From: Fragilariopsis cylindrus CCMP1102
Taxonomy: Eukaryota; Bacillariophyta; Bacillariophyceae; Bacillariales; Bacillariaceae
NCBI GenBank assembly: GCA_900095095.1
Contig: FMBT01000332.1
Location: 62,001-126,000 of the forward strand
Length of the DNA stretch: 64,000 bases
Reading direction: 5' to 3'
The first letter of the stretch is position 1, and the number at the start of each line of letters is the position of its first letter. Below, piece after piece: positions 32,889-43,200 of the stretch. Both the position numbers and the translations under genes were made by a program. Below the pieces are notes generated by a model. It worked only from the letters and a program-made list of their open reading frames with translations, was not told where the DNA came from and did no database searches.

Positions 32889-34817
32889 TCAAGGGGCATT
32901 GTTTAGAGTAATACTATCCGATGAATCAATGACAGCTAGTTCAAAGTAAGGAGCAGGAAATCGCTTTACGTTCTCCGAGGTATTATTGGCTAAATCCTTG
33001 CTATCATGTCCCAATACAACCCCAACCCAAGATAAGGATGATGTAGGTGATATTCGTCCTGAGGGACGACTCCGCCGTTTCTTGACGAACGTGTAAGAAA
33101 CAAAACAAACAAATAGACCAAATATCACTATAATAAAAGATCTGACAGTAGTAACACCCCCACTCCCTCCAGCAGAAGAGGGTAATGGCAACATCATAGA
33201 TTTCAATTCTTGTGGTAAAAAAATTACAGAGTCTGGATATGCACCCGGCAACATTTGGATAAGATTGTCTCCATTTCGATCGACGGAGCCAAAATTTCCA
33301 TGCCCTCCCTCTTGGCCATAACATCCAAAGAAGATACGGTCGGGGGTGCCATCCTCCTCATTCCATATAACATCTAGACCAGTAACTACTGTTGTCTGCC
33401 TCTCGTAGATTGCACTAGAGATTTTGGAAAAACTATCGAGCGTACAAAAGGTTTTCACTTGAACGTTTGTTAGAAATATTTCCGGATCATCCTCAGCCAC
33501 AATATAGACCGAGTCGACGTCTTCCTCCACGGAGATAGGCATACATGTTATGCCCTCGTTAAAGATCGTCCGACACATATGGTCGGGACGTCCAGTTTGT
33601 TTGTTGTAATGCAATCGAATAGTACCACCATCGTACACATCGTCGTCCATCAAAATTTTGTCAACATTGGTACTGTCGAATTCTTGTCTCTTCCAATATT
33701 CAGCGTGATCGTGACGGCCTCCTTCGGGGTACGCCCACAGTTGACTTTGCAACTCCGTCCTGTCGGTCCCCGGACTGTGCAAAATAGACAAAAGAAAACT
33801 TCGACGGGGAGGTACACTGTCCTCAACGTTGTTGGGGTCGTTGGGATTGTGATCATTCTCATCATCACCATAAATGGGTGTTTCTTGTTGCAGTGATGCT
33901 GGTATTAATTCAAACCCTCCATACGGCACGATGGTTTCACGACCACGAGTGCTTTGATAGACTATAGACACAGGCACAGTACAACGAGCAAAATTGTTTT
34001 CCATAGTCGTCGTTGTCGTCATCATAAACGTCGTATCAAAGCACGTAGGATCTTCCATCTTTAATCTCGAAATACCTATAGTCCACAGAAGTCCTTTCTG
34101 ACTGTTAGCAAAAAAGTCTTCAGTGCTACAATTCTTATAGAAACCTTCCCATACAATAAAAATTTCTCCAGTTTCATCATCAACTGTGAATGATTTTGGA
34201 CAAGTGCGGGTATATGCGTGTCCGTATGATGAATCATTTCCGTGTTCCATCCCACCTCTTTCATCGTTCGGAGGACAACAGTCAAAATCACAATCATTCC
34301 AATCAAACATTCCATGTGTTTGAAAATATGGTTCGAATGTAAGGAGATCATTATTTGATGTTGTTGTTTTTGCACCACGGATATAAGATTCTGAAAGTTT
34401 CGCTCGAAGGATTTCCCAACTATTATTCTTAGGTTCTTCTTTGATCCTTTCATCGTAAGATCTACCGTATAAATAACTATTCTTGTCGTCGTGATCGTTG
34501 TTTGACGATGATAGATAAAATTTCAAATTCATTAACGATAAGCTTGGGCGATAGCTACCACCATGCTCGTTTGCAACTAATCGAGGATCTATACAATGTC
34601 CTCCGTCATCTTCATAATCATCATCGTTGTTGACGTCACCGTAATCTTCGACCGTACAACTATATAGACCAGTATGTGTTGATGCAGGAGTAGAACCATC
34701 ATTATTAAGTATCTTTAATTTGCTAGAAGGAGAACTGGTAAAGAGAATAGTTCTTTCACTTTCTTCAATCACCTTCCTATTCATAGTTCTTTGTTGTTGA
34801 CTCTGACGACTCATCAT
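32889..34817 (-). CDS. Uncharacterised single-pass membrane protein
   Basis: Single exon, 642 residues. I do not recognise a family. The N-terminus (MMSRQSQQQR...) has no clear signal peptide. The long middle part is rich in Asp, Cys and aromatic residues and has paired cysteines (DCDFDCCPP, KNC, RTC); segments such as GGTIRLHYNKQTG, VVTGLDVIWNEEDGTPDRIFFGCYGQ and GAYPDSVIFLP read like beta-strand blades. One membrane segment, VRSFIIVIFGLFVCFVSYTF (about residues 560-580), is followed by a basic stop-transfer KKRRSRPSGR and a short tail. A large extracytoplasmic beta-rich domain with a C-terminal anchor is inferred. Confidence 0.65.
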   Translation of the reverse strand: MMSRQSQQQRTMNRKVIEESERTILFTSSPSSKLKILNNDGSTPASTHTGLYSCTVEDYGDVNNDDDYEDDGGHCIDPRLVANEHGGSYRPSLSLMNLKFYLSSSNNDHDDKNSYLYGRSYDERIKEEPKNNSWEILRAKLSESYIRGAKTTTSNNDLLTFEPYFQTHGMFDWNDCDFDCCPPNDERGGMEHGNDSSYGHAYTRTCPKSFTVDDETGEIFIVWEGFYKNCSTEDFFANSQKGLLWTIGISRLKMEDPTCFDTTFMMTTTTTMENNFARCTVPVSIVYQSTRGRETIVPYGGFELIPASLQQETPIYGDDENDHNPNDPNNVEDSVPPRRSFLLSILHSPGTDRTELQSQLWAYPEGGRHDHAEYWKRQEFDSTNVDKILMDDDVYDGGTIRLHYNKQTGRPDHMCRTIFNEGITCMPISVEEDVDSVYIVAEDDPEIFLTNVQVKTFCTLDSFSKISSAIYERQTTVVTGLDVIWNEEDGTPDRIFFGCYGQEGGHGNFGSVDRNGDNLIQMLPGAYPDSVIFLPQELKSMMLPLPSSAGGSGGVTTVRSFIIVIFGLFVCFVSYTFVKKRRSRPSGRISPTSSLSWVGVVLGHDSKDLANNTSENVKRFPAPYFELAVIDSSDSITLNNAP

Positions 34818-35210
34818 AATATGATCGTGTTGATACAGTACCGATAGACCTATAATAGTCTATGATTGATAGTTTCACTCCTTTAGCGCCAAACCAAACA
34901 AACGTTAATTCCAGTTGACACAGTCTATGATTATTAGTGACACTCATTTAGCGCCAAACCAAATAAACATTCCTACTGTTTTCTGATGTTGCTTGTCCTA
35001 ATGTGCCTAATGTGCTGTGTCAGTGTCGTCATGAATTTAATTATTAAAGAAAAGAGAATAAAGAAGGAAAAGTATGTAACATTAAGTAATAATGCGAACT
35101 GTTGCCGTGTTTTTTTACTCGTGCTGACACCATATTCGCATCAACTTGAAGGGCTTATGTAAACTTTATATTGTGAAATATTTTCGTTGTAATTACAACA
35201 TGATATCAAA
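34818..35210. other. Intergenic, upstream of the membrane protein gene and of tRNA-Asp
   Basis: A 27-bp word (TTTAGCGCCAAACCAAA and flanks) is duplicated near 34882-34910 and 34948-34973, each preceded by a CACTC and TCTATGATT pair. Its form TTTAGCGCCAAA resembles an E2F/DP binding site (TTTSSCGC). No gene. Confidence 0.5.
34882..34971. promoter_or_regulatory. Two E2F-like sites TTTAGCGCCAAA upstream of the 34817 start
   Basis: The word TTTAGCGCCAAACCAAA occurs twice, about 65 bp apart, within 160 bp upstream of the minus-strand gene. TTTSGCGC is the established E2F/DP consensus, but a function here is inferred. Confidence 0.45.
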
Positions 35211-35282
35211 TCCGTCATAGTATAGTGGCTAGTATCCCCGCCTGTCACGCGGGAGACCGGGGTTCGATTCCCCGTGACGGAG
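35211..35282 (+). tRNA. tRNA-Asp (GTC)
   Basis: The 72-nt cloverleaf has acceptor TCCGTCA/TGACGGA, anticodon stem CCCGC/GCGGG with loop CTGTCAC (anticodon GTC), and T arm CCGGG-GTTCGATTC-CCCG. Discriminator base G, as usual for tRNA-Asp. No intron; a T-rich stretch follows. Confidence 0.97.
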
Positions 35283-35457
35283 AACATATTTTTGTTCATT
35301 GTCTAATATTTAATTGCTTTTCCCTTTCAATCCGCCAGAGCTACTCTCATGCTGCTTTTGTTCGTAAAGTAATAACATTTTAATTTTCCTAGAGTAGGTA
35401 CCAATAAGTCGTCTCTCAACACAGCTCAACACCCATAATAGCGCTCCCTGTAGCATC

Positions 35458-37944
35458 ATGATACCAAACGCTCGTTCACTGGCTCTATCTCTTGCCATCG
35501 CCGCGGCATCAATACAAATAGAGTACTGCAGTGGTTTCACATCACCTCATTGTCTTTCCAGTTCACCACCATCAAGATCAATACCAATACCAATATCAAT
35601 ACCAATACCAATACCAACAACGTCGAGACTTTGCGCCGCCAAAAGTGACAACAAAGAAGATGCACTCAAAGATGGCCGCCTAGTGGAATTCACCTCTGGA
35701 ACCGGAGCCAACAAACAAACCACCCTGGGCGCAATCATCGGGAAAGAGGGAAAGAAAAATCTCAAAATACTAAACTCTTCCGGGCGAACTTCCTCCGTTC
35801 CCCTACGCAGTATCAAGCACATGGTTCCAAATGCACGCGAGATAATGACCCAAGTGCAGATTGAACAGCACGAGACTGCTGCTGCTACTGCGCTGGAAAA
35901 GGATGCTGCAGCGGGCGGACAGAGTGTCGCAGAAGTTTGGGAAATGCTATTGGAAGACTGCAACGATGACGAATCATGCGCTTCCGACGCTACTGCCGAC
36001 CTTGTGACCCTTTCCGATTTAATCCTTGGTGATTCCTCCTCGATGGCATGCTACGCCACGCGGGCAGTGTTAACAGAGGGTGTGGAAAGTTTTTGCTTCA
36101 AGGAAATTGGGAATACAAATTTTGATCCCGTTGGTGGTCCAATCTATGAACCACGTCAGATGGATGTCGTTGCCACTATGCGGAGTAGAGCGAAAGTGGA
36201 AGCGATGGAGGCAGCCAGGTGGGAGGATTTGAAACAAAGAATATACAACGCTAGCAGTAGTGTCATTGCGGCATCATTATTTATTGTCGAAAACGAAGCG
36301 GAAGAAATACAAACGGCGTTGAAATCGCTCGAACGACTCGGCTGCATGGCCAATCTGAGCCCGGACGAAATGAAAGAGCAAGAAAAGACCATGCTGGAGA
36401 ACACAAATGACGCCGATGAGCTAGCTACAGCGAAACAATTCCTTCAGAATATTGATAGACGAGCAACTCCCGAAGTGGCAAGGCAATTGCTTGTTAGTCT
36501 TGGTATATGGACAAAACACACTAATTTGGATATTGTCCGGCTCAAGGTTCGGACTGCGTTTGATGCATACCTTGAAGATGCCGCCGTTGACATTGCATCG
36601 CATCCACCACCAGATTTGGATGAAGGGTCAAGGTTGGACCTGACGCACCTCCCCGCATTTGCCATTGACGAGGCGTCCACGAAAGAAATAGATGATGCAC
36701 TATCTGTTGAAATGTTAGACACGGATGGTTCAATCCACAAACGACAGCGACTATGGATCCATATTGCCGATCCCACGAGATACATTGAGCTAGGGTCTCC
36801 GCTGGGGAAGGAAGCACGTAGGAGAGCCACGTCCATTTATCTGCCAACTGAGACTATCCCCATGTTTCCTATGAGCTTGGCGGCGGGACCACTGTCGTTG
36901 AGGCCTGGGGAGGTGTCGTGCGCTTTGTCGGTGGGGATTATGCTGGATGATGCTGGTGGTATTGATGAAGACACGGCACCGATTATTACTCCATCGTATG
37001 TTAGAACGACAAGACTTACGTATGACGAGGTGGATTTGTTGCTGGATCCTTTTGCCATGGTGGACAATGAAAGCAAGAGTGACAGTGGTGGCGGCGAAAG
37101 CAACGCTATCGAGGATATGGAAACCACTGTTGAATGTCTTCGTCAACTTCAGTACGCAAGTGAGCAGAGACTTCTTTGGCGCATAGATGGTGGATCATTA
37201 GAATCCATAAGTCCGTATGAGCTACCCGACTTGACTATCAAGGCTAGACCATCACCTGATGGAATCGACGGATGGGAAGTTGACATCTACGCAAAGGAGC
37301 GACGCGCAGCAAACCGCATCGTCACAGAACTAATGCTGGCAGCCAACGAAGCTGTTGCATTGTATGGTGATGCACACGGAGTACCCATGCCATTCCGCAG
37401 TCAACGCATGGACGCGCTTTCCGATGACGAAATCGAAATGACTCCGGAAGGCCCATGCCGCAGCTGGATCGCGATACTATCTACTTCTGCGTCGCAAATA
37501 TCTTCCACTCCTTTGCCACACGCTGGCTTGGGTCTGGACATGTACGCTCAGGTTACATCGCCAGTGCGTCGGTATGCAGACCTTGCCCTACACTTTCAAG
37601 TAAAGAGTCATCTCCGAGGGGATCCACTTCCCTTTCCAGGGAATGATAGTAATGGCGATGCCAATAGTGATGGAGAAACAATGGTCGGTATAGCAAAAAA
37701 TGCAGGAACAATATCACGGCAAATGGAAAGGCCTGCAAACGATTATTGGTTGAAGGAATTTTTGAGGAGGAGAGGAACACAGACCACGAAGGTGCTTGTA
37801 CTGCATAGTGATCGATGGAAGGATGATGTGTATAAGCTGTTCCTTCCGGAGCTTGGTGCTATATGTACTTATCGCAGTACTAGATCTTTAGCGGTTGGGG
37901 AGCGACTTGAAATGCAAAGTGTGCACTTGTCTGAAATTGTTTAA
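35458..37944 (+). CDS. RNB-domain ribonuclease (RNase II/R-like), probably plastid-targeted
   Basis: Single exon, 828 residues. RNB enzymes are 3'-to-5' exoribonucleases that process and degrade RNA. The catalytic motif is FAIDEASTKEIDDALS (about residues 401-416), with the acidic residues expected for metal binding; RLWIHIADPTRYIELGSPL and the conserved LPTETIPMFPMSLAAGPLSLRPGEVSCALSV follow, then LMLAANEAVALYGD and LGLDMYAQVTSPVRRYADLALHFQVK. The C-terminus (VLVLHSDRWKDDVYKLFLPELG) may be a short S1-like end. The N-terminus is a signal peptide-like stretch ending in CSGFTSP, similar to the ASAFAP cleavage site of diatom plastid preproteins, followed by a Ser/Pro/Ile-rich transit-like region. 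The plastid location is inferred. Confidence 0.85.
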   Translation: MIPNARSLALSLAIAAASIQIEYCSGFTSPHCLSSSPPSRSIPIPISIPIPIPTTSRLCAAKSDNKEDALKDGRLVEFTSGTGANKQTTLGAIIGKEGKKNLKILNSSGRTSSVPLRSIKHMVPNAREIMTQVQIEQHETAAATALEKDAAAGGQSVAEVWEMLLEDCNDDESCASDATADLVTLSDLILGDSSSMACYATRAVLTEGVESFCFKEIGNTNFDPVGGPIYEPRQMDVVATMRSRAKVEAMEAARWEDLKQRIYNASSSVIAASLFIVENEAEEIQTALKSLERLGCMANLSPDEMKEQEKTMLENTNDADELATAKQFLQNIDRRATPEVARQLLVSLGIWTKHTNLDIVRLKVRTAFDAYLEDAAVDIASHPPPDLDEGSRLDLTHLPAFAIDEASTKEIDDALSVEMLDTDGSIHKRQRLWIHIADPTRYIELGSPLGKEARRRATSIYLPTETIPMFPMSLAAGPLSLRPGEVSCALSVGIMLDDAGGIDEDTAPIITPSYVRTTRLTYDEVDLLLDPFAMVDNESKSDSGGGESNAIEDMETTVECLRQLQYASEQRLLWRIDGGSLESISPYELPDLTIKARPSPDGIDGWEVDIYAKERRAANRIVTELMLAANEAVALYGDAHGVPMPFRSQRMDALSDDEIEMTPEGPCRSWIAILSTSASQISSTPLPHAGLGLDMYAQVTSPVRRYADLALHFQVKSHLRGDPLPFPGNDSNGDANSDGETMVGIAKNAGTISRQMERPANDYWLKEFLRRRGTQTTKVLVLHSDRWKDDVYKLFLPELGAICTYRSTRSLAVGERLEMQSVHLSEIV

Positions 37945-38720
37945 AGTAAGATTGGACATAATAATAACATGTGATAACAATTATCACTTGAATTGGCAGT
38001 TAAGGTGTAGAAATTTGTATTGGTGGACTGTAAAACCTTAAGAAAGTAAAACATCAATATTACAGTATGTTTATGTTATCTGAAAATGAAATCGATATTG
38101 ATTTAGTGCGTCGTCCGTGTTCCAATATTACCATCAATGTTGTTTGTCGTTGCGATGATGATGATGATGATGATGATCCCGTCATAATATTTCGGAAAAG
38201 TGAACAGATCAATTAATTTATTCCATCCAATTTCAAATTTTCTTTCGATTCATTTTCATTTATTTATTATTATTTTTGTAAAAAGAGATATAGTATTTCA
38301 TTCGAAGCCTACTAAATTAGTTGCTGCTGCTACTACGTTTTATCTATCGTCAACCCCCCCCCCCCCCCCCCCCGGTTGCATTTAGTGAGCTTTCGTTGAC
38401 CAAATTAGAAAAATCTCGTCTATCTTTCTTTTACTGGAGTCGAGAACATGGATGATTTTTTTTTTCTTTCTTTTTTTCGTATAACGAGATCATTGCATTA
38501 CATGTATTGACAATCAAGTCGTTTCGTTCGTTCGTTCGTTCGTCGTCCAGCGAACAACATTATTTTCCTATCTTACAGTATTCATTCTCCAATAATTAAT
38601 TGCCATCATTAATAAATTGCTCGACACATACGAAGAATACGGCACGTGCCATATATTTATTCTTGGATTGAATATACTATTCATAATAATTATCACTCCG
38701 TAGTTTTAATACTATAATAA
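37945..38720. other. Intergenic with homopolymer and short tandem repeats
   Basis: No gene. Contains a (GAT)n run near 38154-38177, a run of 20 C at 38354-38373 and (TTCG)n near 38521-38543. Confidence 0.6.
38354..38373 (+). repeat. Poly-C run of 20 bases
   Basis: Twenty consecutive C in otherwise AT-rich intergenic DNA. Length may be affected by sequencing; such G/C runs can form G-quadruplex or i-motif structures. Confidence 0.95.
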
Positions 38721-39773
38721 TTATTTTCTGTTTATATTCCAATATACTCCTCCACTATTATGTGCGATCATTTCTTTCCTCCATCTTGGAATTTTAGTTG
38801 TAGTACAAGTACTCTTTTTCTGCTCCTTCTTCGTTTTCGATTTCGTACTATTGTCATTATTATTATTATTATTATTATCATTATTATCATCTCCAAGACC
38901 GACGAAACCCCCTTGTCGTCGTCGTCGTCGTTCGCCACTACTACTACTACTACTACATCCAACGTCGCTGTTGTTGCTGCTGCTGCGTCCAAAGGCTGTT
39001 GCTGCTGATGTTGCCGTTGTTAGTGGATTTGTTGGAGGAATGATTTTTTCTGTTGTAGCTGCAACAACAGTTGCTGCTAATAGTAGTGGTACATTTGTGG
39101 AATCCACCGTTGCTACTAATGATGTTGTTGTCGGCAGAGAGGGTGGTGGTGCTACTACTTGTAATGTCGGCGTTGGCTTGACTGCTGACTCAACTGCTGC
39201 GGTATTAGTGGTACTATTAGTAGAAGTAGGGTTGATTCGTATTTTTTGTTTGTTTGTAGTAATCGTATTACTACTACTTCGACGACGGCGACGCCGAATA
39301 GGTTTTATTGTTACACCTACTGGTGCTGATATCATCCCTGTTATAGAAACATTAGAGGTTCTAGGTGTTCCGTTATTATTATTTGTGTGTTCCATCATTT
39401 CTGGTGTTGATCCGACGTTGATAAGATTTGTGGACGTCGTCGTCGTCGCTGTTGCTGTCGATCTGATTTTAGAATGATCGGTGATAGCTTGTTGTTGAGG
39501 ATCTTGAATAGTAGTACGCGTAGTAGTAATACTGTCACCACCACGATTTTGATTATAGAACCGTGGTGGTACTGTAGCAGTAGCAGCAGGCATTACTGAT
39601 GGACTATTGCTATTGTTATTTGGATTTCTTTTGTTTGAGATTTCTTGTATTAGAGACGACACACCAGGCCAATACTCAACACAAATATTTCCTGCTCCAT
39701 TATTCTTCGTAATTGAAATTCTCCGACCAGCAATTCCACGTCTTCTCTTGTTTAGATCATATGTTTCCGGCAT
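38721..39773 (-). CDS. Uncharacterised low-complexity protein with conserved-looking ends
   Basis: 350 residues from ATG 39773. The N-terminal 45 residues (MPETYDLNKRRRGIAGRRIS ... VEYWPGVSSLIQEI) and the C-terminal 20 (IPRWRKEMIAHNSGGVYWNI) look like constrained sequence. The middle is Thr/Ala/Asn/Ser-rich, with arginine patches RRRRRR and a poly-Asn run from trinucleotide repeats. I do not recognise a family. The basic patches could be nuclear localisation signals. The antisense frame at 38851-39477 is a by-product of the low complexity. Confidence 0.55.
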   Translation of the reverse strand: MPETYDLNKRRRGIAGRRISITKNNGAGNICVEYWPGVSSLIQEISNKRNPNNNSNSPSVMPAATATVPPRFYNQNRGGDSITTTRTTIQDPQQQAITDHSKIRSTATATTTTSTNLINVGSTPEMMEHTNNNNGTPRTSNVSITGMISAPVGVTIKPIRRRRRRSSSNTITTNKQKIRINPTSTNSTTNTAAVESAVKPTPTLQVVAPPPSLPTTTSLVATVDSTNVPLLLAATVVAATTEKIIPPTNPLTTATSAATAFGRSSSNNSDVGCSSSSSSGERRRRRQGGFVGLGDDNNDNNNNNNNDNSTKSKTKKEQKKSTCTTTKIPRWRKEMIAHNSGGVYWNINRK

Positions 39774-40236
39774 TATACTTGTATTTGGTATCAATATTAA
39801 TAAGAGTGATACAGTTTAGTAAATTCAAAGTTAGCAGTAGAAAGAATTCACAGAATATATTATAATAACATCATTGTCGTCCCGATTTTGCCTCCATAAT
39901 TTGCTTAATTAGCTAGTAAAATTTCGAAATTCAAAAACTCGCTCATCAGCGCGCTCTAACCAGCAGGGGGAGCTGGGAAATTATTGAAATTAAACGCAAA
40001 TTCTTCATGTCTGTCTGACAAACGGGAATACACACTCATTTTGAAAAATCATATCACGACAAAATGACTTTTACGTTAGGAAACACATGCTAAAAAAAAC
40101 GTGTCTATCATCATAGTAGTAACAACACAAACTCAAAGTCTACAGCTTGTAGCGAAAACCTCACTAAACAACAAAGAGACACACCCCAAGGTGTCTAACG
40201 TGAGGAAACTAGACCAACAAATATAACTGTAAAAGG
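39774..40236. other. Intergenic between divergent genes
   Basis: Presumed promoters of the 39773 minus gene and the 40237 plus gene. A CACACCCCAAGGTGTC-like palindrome near 40179-40197 and nothing further. Confidence 0.4.
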
Positions 40237-43200
40237 ATGAATTTTTTGTTGAACGCAATTGAGGGCAATGTCGGTAACGACATAGGAGACGATGATGATG
40301 GAGGATGGGGATCCGATGAAGAATTGGATTTATCCGATGATGGATACGACGACGATGATAGTAATAGTAATAGCGATGCAATGAATCTTCCTCCACAGCA
40401 CCAGTACCAGCACCAGCAGCAACATGGAAACAATCCTCCTCCACCGCCACCACCGCCACCACCTCCTCCACAACAACAAGGACAAGGTCCAGGACAAGAC
40501 GAATACAACGATAGTGGTAACATTCAGATGGGTGGAGGCATGTTTATGGGTCAGTTGACACGATTTTTGGATGTTGTAGCTCCCCAAAATATTGACGACG
40601 AAGATGATGATGGCGATGATGACGATGACGATGACGATCAAAACAGGATCGGTGATGGATGGCAAGACGACGACGATGAAGTGGACGTCGAAGGATGGGA
40701 AGATGATGATGCGCAAGACATCTTGAGTATGTTAGACACCGATGATGACGTAGCTGACAACAATAATAATATAACGACGATAACGAATGATACTTCTACG
40801 ACAGTACATACATCGCAAGCGGTAATTGCACCGTCTCATCAATCTCATACTGCCATGATTCCTCCACCGCCACCCCCTCCACCACCACCACTACCTCCTC
40901 CAATTCCAATCGAACATGTTCCTGTTGTTGATGCTGTTCACGAAAATCCGTCTGTCTCTTTCGGTGAAGAAACATTTTCCACTACGGCAGCTATAGGACT
41001 AGCTTCAAATGACATAACAACAAATGATATTGGCAACGATGATGGTATTGATAATGGAAACAATGATGACGGTAATGGATGGGACGACGACGATGGTGAT
41101 GATGGTCTTATGTTCGATGATGTAGATGTTGATGTTGACGTCGAAGGAGAAGTAGATACAACAAAGGAAAAAGAATCTGACGAATCACAAATAATGGTCG
41201 ATATCATTCCATCGCCTTCTCCACTATCACTTGTTCAATCTGCTATAACAGAGGATGATAACGACGACGCATTTGCTTTGAAAGACAATGGGGATGGTTG
41301 GGGAGGTGATGATGATCTTGACGTTGATGTTGATATTAATAATATTGGTGTTGACCTTGACGTTGATGACTCAAATGTGGTAGATCATATTCCGCCTCCT
41401 TCGCCATCGTCGAGAATAGGAGGCCCAAACACCAATGATGCTACACATGGAGACGATGATATCTCTCAAGATGATACCCTTTCTATGGCAAATTCTCGTA
41501 GTCAACAAAATGCTTTTCGGCCAACATCGACTTCCACCATTGAAGACGACGACGACGACGATGATGATGATGATGATGTGTCCGAAGATGTTGCAGTTCG
41601 ATCTGTTTCTACAGTCGGTAGTGGTAGTGTTGGTGGTGGTCGATTCGCATCAACGAAACCACGAAAGGTCGTAGATTGTACCCCCCGTGTATACCGAGGG
41701 ATCACAGGAGATGCTTCGCTGTTAGTTTCTGGACATACGTCCGTGGGAGAATCTTTAGAATCAATCGATGAAGCGAATGAGGGAGATTACGAAAATGATA
41801 TCGACATTGACAATGCCGAGACGTTGCGAAGATTAAATGCATCGTTTGGTGTTGTCGTTCCCGCCGCTGCCGCTGATAGAACATCAGCAGAAGATAGTAC
41901 AACTCCTCGAACTATGGAATCAGGATGGGGAGCCCTACGATCGCATTCTGTTGAGCGGGCAATATCATCAGAAATCCCGTTCGGATCGGCTACTACACCT
42001 ACCGCTAATAATAGTAATAATCATAATAGACTAAGTGGATCGCATACCAATGAAAGTAATAATAATAACGATGAGGAGGGAGATTTGCTCCCATTGGTCG
42101 ATCAAACTCCAGGAGTATCAGTGGCACTGAACGACGATAACGATGTTCGACAACCACGACCGTCATCGCGAAGATCGATGACATCTGTAGAAGTTTTGAG
42201 TGTTTCGTCAGAGGAAGGTGACTTAGGAGAATCAGATGTTGGCGTTGACGACATTTTGGAAGAATTGTACGGTCCCATGGTCGATCAAATTCCTCCTACA
42301 CCAGGAGGAGATGACGAGACTGCGACGGCTCTCAAAACATTTTCGGGACAGGCTTCTGTAGAAGGTGAAGGAAGTACCGTGGTTGGCCAAGCCGAAAACT
42401 TGGACGTTGAAAATGATATTCGTGAAGACGATGCAATGAGCGCTGAAGACGACGAGGACGATGAAGATGGCGTTGATGAATCCGGATGGGGTAGCACTTT
42501 GGAGTTTGAATTCGACAATCGAAGTCTTCTTTCGGGTCTTCCACTTCCAGTCGTCGATGAGACCCAGCATTTAGTGGATCATGTTCCTGTAGATAAATTA
42601 TTCCGGGGAGGAGGACGAGGTGTTGTTGGTGGTGCTGTTAAAGGAGGTGGCGCGAATTCCATGGACGTATCGATCACTTCCAGTCGAGGTCGAGGTGATG
42701 ACAATGTTACTGACGACGATGGACCTAATACATCAAACTTCGGTCCCATCGTTGATCATACCCCCTCTGTGACTATACGTGGTGTAGGAGCAAGAGGTGC
42801 TAGTACACAGTCGATAACAACGTCTGTGGCTACCGCGGTGAGTGGACTTGAAAGAGACATAAAGGAAGATGACGACATGGATAACACGACTGCCGATGGC
42901 GGAAGCGTGAGCTCGGCTGGAGCTGATGATGACCTAGACGAGAATGACATCGAAGATGACCATATTGTGGACCACATACCGAAGGATAAAAATCAAAACG
43001 TGGCACTAGATGCTTCCGTACGAGTTCTGGTTGACAAGGACGACGATATGACTCAAGTTGATACTATCGTGGAAGATGCTGTTTTAGATTTTGGTCCCAT
43101 TGTTGATCAAACTCCATTTGTACGGGTCACATCCGGTTTCTCAGTAGGAGCATCCATGATGGCCCAAGGAAATCGAGTCGACGATAACAATACAGCTACC

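Noticed and set aside
36837-37146. Minus-strand frames within the RNB gene
   Set aside because: Shadows of a well-supported coding sequence with catalytic motifs on the plus strand.
38851-39477. 208-residue plus-strand frame
   Set aside because: Antisense of a Thr/Ala/Asn-rich coding region; hydrophobic runs are by-products of trinucleotide repeats.
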